Both the position numbers and the translations under genes were made by a program. Below are positions 58,786 to 64,000 of a stretch of 64,000 bases of DNA, piece by piece. Source of the DNA: Nitrospira sp. (GTDB taxonomy: Bacteria > Nitrospirota > Nitrospiria > Nitrospirales > Nitrospiraceae); the NCBI GenBank assembly GCA_009594865.1, contig VOPT01000037.1:1-64000 (forward strand), given 5' to 3'. Within the stretch, counting starts at the first letter, position 1. Every line of letters starts with the position of its first letter. The notes beneath the pieces were generated by a model that had not been told where the DNA came from, did no database searches, and saw only the letters and a list, made by a program, of their open reading frames with translations.

Positions 58786-59370
58786 TCACGGTGACTTGTC
58801 GTCGAGCTTTTCCCGCACGTTGAACTGGTTCATCGCCGTGGCGACATCGCGATTCAAGAGTAATTCAAGCGCATCGACGGCTCGATCAAGGCAGGGGGCA
58901 TACAGGGCCCGCGCTTCCGGCGAGACAGGCTCCAGCACATAGTCGGCGGAGTCCTGCCGCGGCGCGGGGCGGCCCACACCAACCTTCAAGCGGACAAACC
59001 TGGGAGTGCCCAGGGCTTCGATGATCGATTTGATTCCATTGTGACCGCCGCTACCGCCGTCCTGCCTGATCCGCAAACGACCTGGTTCCAGATCCAGATC
59101 GTCATGCACGACCACCACGGACTCGGGCGTCAGACCAAGTTCGCGAAGGAGACCTTTGAGGGGGGGACCGCTGAGATTCATCCAGTCGAGCGTTTCGGCC
59201 AGCTCGACGAGTTTGGAACCGGCGCGACCCGAGCCTCGCTGGGCCGCGCCTTTCCTAGTGAGACGTATCGACCATCGCGCCGCCGCCCGTTCGATCACCC
59301 AGCAGCCGATATTGTGCCGCGTCTCGGCATACTCGGGTCCGGGATTGCCTAATCCAACGAGAAGGCGCAA
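58786..59370 (-). CDS. pth: Peptidyl-tRNA hydrolase
   Basis: A 194-residue Pth that releases tRNA from stalled peptidyl-tRNA. The catalytic His is in TRHNIG near residue 20, with LVGLGNPGPEYAETR at the start and VHDDLDLEPGRLRIRQDGGSGGHNG in the middle. It follows rplY after 5 bases, in the conserved order prs-rplY-pth. Confidence 0.95.
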   Translation of the reverse strand: MRLLVGLGNPGPEYAETRHNIGCWVIERAAARWSIRLTRKGAAQRGSGRAGSKLVELAETLDWMNLSGPPLKGLLRELGLTPESVVVVHDDLDLEPGRLRIRQDGGSGGHNGIKSIIEALGTPRFVRLKVGVGRPAPRQDSADYVLEPVSPEARALYAPCLDRAVDALELLLNRDVATAMNQFNVREKLDDKSP

Positions 59371-59375
59371 CGCGA

Positions 59376-60143
59376 CTACTTCTTCTTCTCTGGTTCCTTC
59401 TTGGCTGGAGCCGCCCCGGCTTTGGGCGCTGCCGCCCCGGCCTTGGCATCACCCGCCTTGCCTGCTTCCGCGCCAGCCGCACCTTCCGCCGCTGCCTTGC
59501 CTTTGGCCGCCACTTCCGGTTCCTTGGCGCCTTCAGCCCCGGCTGCACCGGTGGCGAGCAAGGATTCCAGCTTCGCATCGGTCATCGGCGCCGCCACACT
59601 CACGACCATGTGGTCGGGATCATCCAGGAAGCGCAAGCCTTCCGTCTTCGGAATATCCTTGAGGTGAATGCCTTCATTGATCTGCAATTGCGAGGCATCG
59701 ATGCCGATGAAATCCGGCAAGACAGAGGGGAGACACTCGACATGCAATTCACGCAAGGCCTGATGCAACACGCCGCCCTCTTTCAATCCCAAGGGCTGAC
59801 CGCCGGTCAAATGGATAGGCACCTTCACGCGGATCGGCTTATCCATGGCGACTTCGAAGAAATCCGCATGCAGCACGCTTCCGGCGATCGGGTCCACCTG
59901 AAAGTCCCGCAACAGCGCCGTACGGTTGGGTTTGCTTTTCGCCCCGTTGATCGTGAGGGAGATGAGCGCCGTGGATCCGGCTTGTGACCGCAAAACTTTG
60001 ACCAACTCATCCGGCTTGACGGACAGCAGGAGACATTCCCCCTGCCCATACAAGACCGCCGGAACGCGACCGGCCCGACGAAGTTGACGCGCTGGGCCTT
60101 TGCCTCCACCTTCTCTGCTTTCAACGGTTAACTCGAATTTCAT
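59376..60143 (-). CDS. rplY: 50S ribosomal protein L25/CTC with a long Ala/Lys-rich tail
   Basis: A 255-residue L25 of the CTC type: an N-terminal 5S-rRNA-binding L25 domain (about 1-90, GPARQLRRAGRVPAVLYGQ) and a C-terminal TL5/CTC beta domain (about 95-190). A low-complexity Ala/Gly/Lys/Glu tail of about 60 residues follows (positions about 195-255), ending EPEKKK. The tail is not needed for rRNA binding in known homologues. It lies 37 bases downstream of prs. Confidence 0.93.
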   Translation of the reverse strand: MKFELTVESREGGGKGPARQLRRAGRVPAVLYGQGECLLLSVKPDELVKVLRSQAGSTALISLTINGAKSKPNRTALLRDFQVDPIAGSVLHADFFEVAMDKPIRVKVPIHLTGGQPLGLKEGGVLHQALRELHVECLPSVLPDFIGIDASQLQINEGIHLKDIPKTEGLRFLDDPDHMVVSVAAPMTDAKLESLLATGAAGAEGAKEPEVAAKGKAAAEGAAGAEAGKAGDAKAGAAAPKAGAAPAKKEPEKKK

Positions 60144-60180
60144 GATGCTCCTCCTCGACCTGTCGCTCCACGCGGACGGC

Positions 60181-61122
60181 CTACACGAATAACGAACTCA
60201 CTGATTCATCCTCATGGATACGTCTGATGGCTTCGCCAAACAGCGGCGCCACAGACAACACTTTCAACTTCGGACACTTTAACTCCTTGCCGCGCAAGGG
60301 AATCGAATCGGTCACCAGCACGTCTGTCAATCCCGATTGCTGGAGACGCTCCAACGCGGGCCCCGACAAGACTCCGTGCGAACAACCGGCCCACACCTCT
60401 CGCGCGCCTTTATCCAAACACGCCTGGGCACCCTGCACAATGGTGCCGGCCGTATCAATCATATCGTCGAGCAGCAGAGCGCTCTTGCCCTGCACATCAC
60501 CGATAATATTCATCACCTGAGCCTGATTCGGTCCTTCCCGCCGTTTATCGATAATGGCGAGATTGGCCTGAAGACGTTTCGCAAAGGCCCGGGCACGTTC
60601 CACACCGCCTGCATCAGGCGAGACCACAACCAAATCCTCTATTCTCCGTTTGGTGATGTGATCCAACAGCACCGGCAATGCGTAGAGATTATCCACGGGA
60701 ATATTGAAAAAACCCTGTATCTGGCTGGCATGGAGATCCATCGTCAGCACCCGGTCCGCGCCGGCGGTGGTAATGAGGTCTGCCACCAGTTTGGCGGAAA
60801 TCGGCACGCGCGGCTGATCCTTACGATCCTGCCGGGCATACCCGAAATACGGGATGACGGCGGTAATGCGATTGGCCGACGAACGCTTGAGGGCATCGAT
60901 CATGATGAGCATTTCCATGATCGAATCATTCACCGGCGCGCAGCAGGACTGGATGAGAAACACGTCCGCCCCGCGCACATTCTCTTCGATGCGTACCCGA
61001 ATTTCCCCGTCGCTGAACGAAGAAACCGTGGCCGCGCCGATGGGCAAGTCGAGATACGTGCCGATCGCGCGCGCAAGCGCAGGATTGGCGTTGCCCGAAA
61101 AGAGCTTGAGTTCCCTGTTCAT
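60181..61122 (-). CDS. prs: Ribose-phosphate pyrophosphokinase
   Basis: A 313-residue PRPP synthetase. The family segments are visible: [88 protein letters not shown], and the PRPP loop [10 protein letters not shown]. It supplies PRPP for nucleotides, histidine, tryptophan and NAD. It precedes rplY and pth. The 294 bases between prs and ispE contain no recognised RNA gene. Confidence 0.96.
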   Translation of the reverse strand: MNRELKLFSGNANPALARAIGTYLDLPIGAATVSSFSDGEIRVRIEENVRGADVFLIQSCCAPVNDSIMEMLIMIDALKRSSANRITAVIPYFGYARQDRKDQPRVPISAKLVADLITTAGADRVLTMDLHASQIQGFFNIPVDNLYALPVLLDHITKRRIEDLVVVSPDAGGVERARAFAKRLQANLAIIDKRREGPNQAQVMNIIGDVQGKSALLLDDMIDTAGTIVQGAQACLDKGAREVWAGCSHGVLSGPALERLQQSGLTDVLVTDSIPLRGKELKCPKLKVLSVAPLFGEAIRRIHEDESVSSLFV

Positions 61123-61416
61123 TCCACCCCTTCGATGCGGTACGTGGCGATGCCGATGCTGTAACGGTGCGTATCGAGTTCGTCTAGAACGGTGGGCACG
61201 GAACAGACCGCTTATTCATCCCGCCGACCTGGCACTGTCAGGACAAGAGGACGCCTACCGAAGCTCAGCACATTAACGAAAACCCCAGGAAGTTGTCAAC
61301 AATCTGCGGCTGGTGAAGGCCGTCACCGGAAGTGAAGGCGCGACCGGACCATAGTGCCGTGGAGGGACTGCTTGACCGATCCGTAGGTTCGAACTGATCG
61401 CCTCGCGTTCAGGACT

Positions 61417-62316
61417 TTACAAGACCGTCGTCGATGGAACGCCGGTTGCCGGCACGGCATAGGCTGTCATGCCTGGATTGCGCCCGAACACATCCGCGGC
61501 CTGTTGCGCGGCAGCTTGGTCTCGAAACACTCCGAACGTAGTCGCTCCGCTTCCGGATAACAGGGCAACCTCGGCGCCCAACCTGAGCAATTGGCTCTTG
61601 ATCTGCGCCAGCACCGGATGGTGAGCGAACACGGGTGCCTCGAAGTCGTTTTCCATCAACGGAACGACCTCCGACCAATCCAGCACGGAACGTTGATCCA
61701 AGGACTGCACCGCCGCCGAGAGCGGTCGCACACCGGCGCGGGTGGCGGCCAACTGCTGATAGGCCCATTTGGTCGGCACAGGAAATCCCGGACTCACCAG
61801 CACAATCCATCTATGGCCCCTGACCTGGACGGGACGTACATGCTCACCCCGTCCTGAGACACACGCAGCAGGCGCCACAAAGAAGAACGGCACATCACTC
61901 CCCAGCTGCTGTCCCAGTGCCGCCATCTGCTCGACCGACCAATTCAATTCCAACAACCGGTTCAACCCGAGAATGGTTGCGGCCGCGTCACTGCTTCCTC
62001 CACCGAGTCCGGCCCCCATGGGAATGCGCTTGGTCAGGCTGATGGAGAGATCAATCGTCCGGCTGACCTGAGCCAATACCAGCTCCGCCGCCCGATAAAC
62101 GAGATTGGTCTGATCCACCACCAGGTCGGCCTGATCACAGCGCAACGTGATCCGCGACGCGGCGGCGGGCTGCATCGTGAGAATCAACTCATCGTTGAGC
62201 CCCACCGTATGCATCAGTGACCAGATGGTATGGAAACCGTCAGGCCGTCGTTCGAGCACCCGGAGAATGAGATTGACCTTGGCAGGAGTCAGAACCAGTA
62301 GCGTAGTAGACGTCAC
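61417..62316 (-). CDS. ispE: 4-diphosphocytidyl-2-C-methyl-D-erythritol kinase
   Basis: A 299-residue GHMP-family kinase of the MEP isoprenoid pathway. It starts near the typical PAKVNLILRVLERRPDGFH and has the ATP loop PMGAGLGGGSSDAAATI and a late GSGATTFGVF motif. The start is a GTG at 62316. It lies between the sigma-54 regulator gene and prs. Confidence 0.94.
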   Translation of the reverse strand: MTSTTLLVLTPAKVNLILRVLERRPDGFHTIWSLMHTVGLNDELILTMQPAAASRITLRCDQADLVVDQTNLVYRAAELVLAQVSRTIDLSISLTKRIPMGAGLGGGSSDAAATILGLNRLLELNWSVEQMAALGQQLGSDVPFFFVAPAACVSGRGEHVRPVQVRGHRWIVLVSPGFPVPTKWAYQQLAATRAGVRPLSAAVQSLDQRSVLDWSEVVPLMENDFEAPVFAHHPVLAQIKSQLLRLGAEVALLSGSGATTFGVFRDQAAAQQAADVFGRNPGMTAYAVPATGVPSTTVL

Positions 62317-62336
62317 TCGCAGTTAACAGGGCGGCG

Positions 62337-63716
62337 CTAATCCCGGCCTCCTTTGATTTCATATTTTTCGAGACGGTACCGGAACGACCGGGTATTCAAC
62401 CGCAGCAATCGTGCGGCGCGCTTTTTGACCCACTGACTCCGCTCCAGTGCCTTCAACAGCAGATCCTTTTCGATCGTGTTGATCAACCCCTCCAGGTCCA
62501 GGCCATCCTCCGGTAACTCCGAAGGCACTGCCTGCTGGGTGTTCACCGGTTTATGAAGCCAGCCGCGAATATCCGCATCCGTCACCGACGATCCCGTGGT
62601 GAAGGCCACGACGCGTTCGACGACGTTCTCCAATTCGCGAACGTTGCCTCGCCACTCATGCGCCAACAGCACGCGCATGGCCTCCTGGCTCATCGTCGGC
62701 ACTGGTTTACCACTTTCCTTGGCAAATTTCTCCAGAAAATGTTGGCTTAACAGCGGAATGTCGCCTGTCCGCATGCGCAACGGCGGAAGCCTAATCGGAA
62801 TCACATCGAGCCGATAATAGAGATCTTCGCGAAACGCGCCTTCCGCGACCGCCTTTTCCAAATCACGATTCGTGGCGGCCACAATACGCACATCCACTTT
62901 GACATCCTGCGTGCCGCCGACCCGCCGGAACTCCCGCTCCTGAATGACGCGCAACAATTTGACCTGAATCGCGGGCGTGGTATCGCCGATTTCATCGAGA
63001 AAGATCGTGCCGCCGTTCGCCACTTCGAAGAGCCCCGCCTTATTCGAAATCGCCCCGGTGAAGGCCCCCTTCATATGACCGAACAGTTCGCTCTCCAGCA
63101 GCGTTTCAGGCACCGCGCTGCAATTGACGGTGACGAACGGCATGGAGGCGCGCGCGCTGTTGAAATGAATGGCTCGCGCCACCAGTTCCTTGCCCGTCCC
63201 GCTTTCCCCGCCGATCAACACATTGCTTTTGGAATCGGCCACTTTTTTGATGACGTCGTAGACCTTCTGCATGGCCTCGCTCTGGCCGACGATCTGGGAA
63301 AACGAGGATTGACTGGCTAATTCGCGCTTCAACAGCATGTTCTCGGTCGACAACCGGCGCCGCTCGATCGCGTTGCGAATGATCAGCTGCACTTCATCGA
63401 CCTGAAAGGGCTTGGTGAGATAGTCATACGCGCCGTGCTTCATCGCTTCGACTGCGGAATCGGCGGAGGCGAAGGCCGTGATCATCAGCACCACGGTATC
63501 AGGAGATGACGCCTTGACGGCCTTGAGCACGTCGAGGCCGCCCACTTTCGGCATCTTGAGATCGGTGATGACCAGATCAAAAATTTCCTTTTGAAGCTGC
63601 GCGATCGCCTCTTCCCCGTCCGACGCCACGGTCACGGCGTAGCCAGCTCGCTTCAGCATGATGCTCAGCACATCGCGCAAGCCCTGCTCATCATCGACGA
63701 CTAGAATCTTTTCCAC
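62337..63716 (-). CDS. Sigma-54-dependent response regulator (NtrC/PilR-like)
   Basis: A 459-residue regulator: receiver at about 1-120 (phospho-acceptor Asp in LVITDLKMP near residue 52), AAA+ domain at about 140-375 with Walker A GESGTGKE, sigma-54 contact loop GAFTGA and the arginine-bearing HEWRGNVRELENVV, and a Fis-type helix-turn-helix at about 410-455 (KKRAARLLRLNTRSFRYRLEKY). It activates sigma-54 promoters when phosphorylated. It starts with GTG at 63716 within the end of its partner kinase gene (16-base overlap), so the two form a two-component pair. Its targets are not visible here. Confidence 0.95.
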   Translation of the reverse strand: MEKILVVDDEQGLRDVLSIMLKRAGYAVTVASDGEEAIAQLQKEIFDLVITDLKMPKVGGLDVLKAVKASSPDTVVLMITAFASADSAVEAMKHGAYDYLTKPFQVDEVQLIIRNAIERRRLSTENMLLKRELASQSSFSQIVGQSEAMQKVYDVIKKVADSKSNVLIGGESGTGKELVARAIHFNSARASMPFVTVNCSAVPETLLESELFGHMKGAFTGAISNKAGLFEVANGGTIFLDEIGDTTPAIQVKLLRVIQEREFRRVGGTQDVKVDVRIVAATNRDLEKAVAEGAFREDLYYRLDVIPIRLPPLRMRTGDIPLLSQHFLEKFAKESGKPVPTMSQEAMRVLLAHEWRGNVRELENVVERVVAFTTGSSVTDADIRGWLHKPVNTQQAVPSELPEDGLDLEGLINTIEKDLLLKALERSQWVKKRAARLLRLNTRSFRYRLEKYEIKGGRD

Positions 63717-64000
63717 GGTTCCCTTCCCTCATGCCGCAAGTGAACGCCAGTCTCCGGGGTTTGCGGAAGGCAGACGACAAATCTCGCTCCGGCCCCGACC
63801 TCGCTCTCCACCTTGATCCACCCGTCGTGCAACTCCACGATGCGATGGACCTGGGCCAGCCCCAATCCGGAGCCTTCTTTCTTCGTCGTAAAAAACGGGA
63901 GAAAGATCTTGTCGAAGTTCTGCTTTGGAATGCCTTCGCCGTTATCCTGGAAGCTGATCTCGATCACAGACTCGCGGCGTCCCCCGACTTCTACACGCCG
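63701..64000 (-). CDS. Sensor histidine kinase, C-terminal fragment (cut by the window edge)
   Basis: The last 99 or so codons of a sensor kinase whose 5' part lies beyond 64000. The HATPase domain is clear: QDNGEGIPKQNFDKIFLPFF, then GSGLGLAQVHRIVELHDG, and GAGARFVVCLP. The reading frame stays open to the window edge. It is the cognate partner of the sigma-54 regulator encoded downstream, which it overlaps by 16 bases. Input domains cannot be seen. Confidence 0.9.
   Translation of the reverse strand, partial: RRVEVGGRRESVIEISFQDNGEGIPKQNFDKIFLPFFTTKKEGSGLGLAQVHRIVELHDGWIKVESEVGAGARFVVCLPQTPETGVHLRHEGREPWKRF

Noticed and set aside
61381..61410. T-loop-like GGTTCGAAC near the ispE-prs spacer, where some genomes carry a tRNA-Gln
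   Set aside because: The flanking bases cannot form a five-base T stem and no acceptor or anticodon stem could be drawn on either strand.

Overview
The window is about 64 kb of moderately GC-rich bacterial chromosome. It most resembles the genus Nitrospira (phylum Nitrospirota). This assignment rests on gene content and has not been checked by a search. The clues are a five-subunit 2-oxoacid:ferredoxin oxidoreductase operon of the kind used in the reductive TCA cycle, a stand-alone MetV-type protein, many hybrid histidine kinases, several secreted c-type cytochrome proteins and a giant multicopper oxidase. No tRNA, rRNA, CRISPR array, insertion sequence or prophage was recognised.

Layout. 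(1) 1-2.4 kb: small zinc-ribbon and hypothetical proteins and an Rsm22-family methyltransferase. (2) 2.4-6.5 kb: a leftward five-gene por operon (beta, gamma, ferredoxin, E, alpha) with a candidate promoter at 6703-6732. (3) 7.0-7.7 kb: MetV-like protein and QueF. (4) 7.9-18.5 kb: a sensory island with a broken outer-membrane cytochrome gene, a hybrid kinase, a frameshifted TonB receptor, an ABC-type binding protein and a second, paralogous hybrid kinase. (5) 18.6-22.6 kb: ApaH, a DUF309 protein, and the one-carbon folate genes folD, metF and panB, with a strongly self-complementary element between folD and metF. (6) 22.9-32.6 kb: a propeller protein, a zinc-cluster protein, and a second signalling cluster of kinase, FIST sensor, hybrid kinase and REC-kinase. 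(7) 32.9-35.2 kb: polysaccharide deacetylase, a secreted hypothetical protein and a periplasmic prolyl isomerase. (8) 35.3-43.5 kb: classic housekeeping clusters (rpsF-ssb-rpsR; yceD-rpmF-plsX-fabH-fabD-fabG-acpP-fabF-rnc). (9) 43.7-55.4 kb: a leftward operon of a 518-aa secreted protein, a six-cupredoxin multicopper oxidase of about 1980 aa, a beta-propeller protein, a SCO copper chaperone, and a cytochrome c fused to an ABC-type ligand-binding domain. (10) 55.9-58.7 kb: a Gly/Tyr-rich lipoprotein, a small outer-membrane barrel, a small membrane protein and an indoleamine 2,3-dioxygenase family protein. (11) 58.8-64 kb: pth, rplY, prs, ispE, a sigma-54 response regulator and the 3' end of its sensor kinase.

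How the parts may work together. The por operon supplies or consumes low-potential electrons for CO2 fixation, and FolD, MetF and the MetV-like protein handle one-carbon folate units. The two signalling islands hold five histidine kinases and three HPt domains but no DNA-binding response regulator, so their output lies elsewhere. The most striking block is the multicopper oxidase operon. Its six-domain architecture and its SCO and cytochrome partners are those of the large MnxG/MofA/McoA-type oxidases linked to Mn(II) oxidation. The substrate cannot be read from sequence, but this is the best candidate here for an undescribed extracytoplasmic metal or electron-oxidising system.
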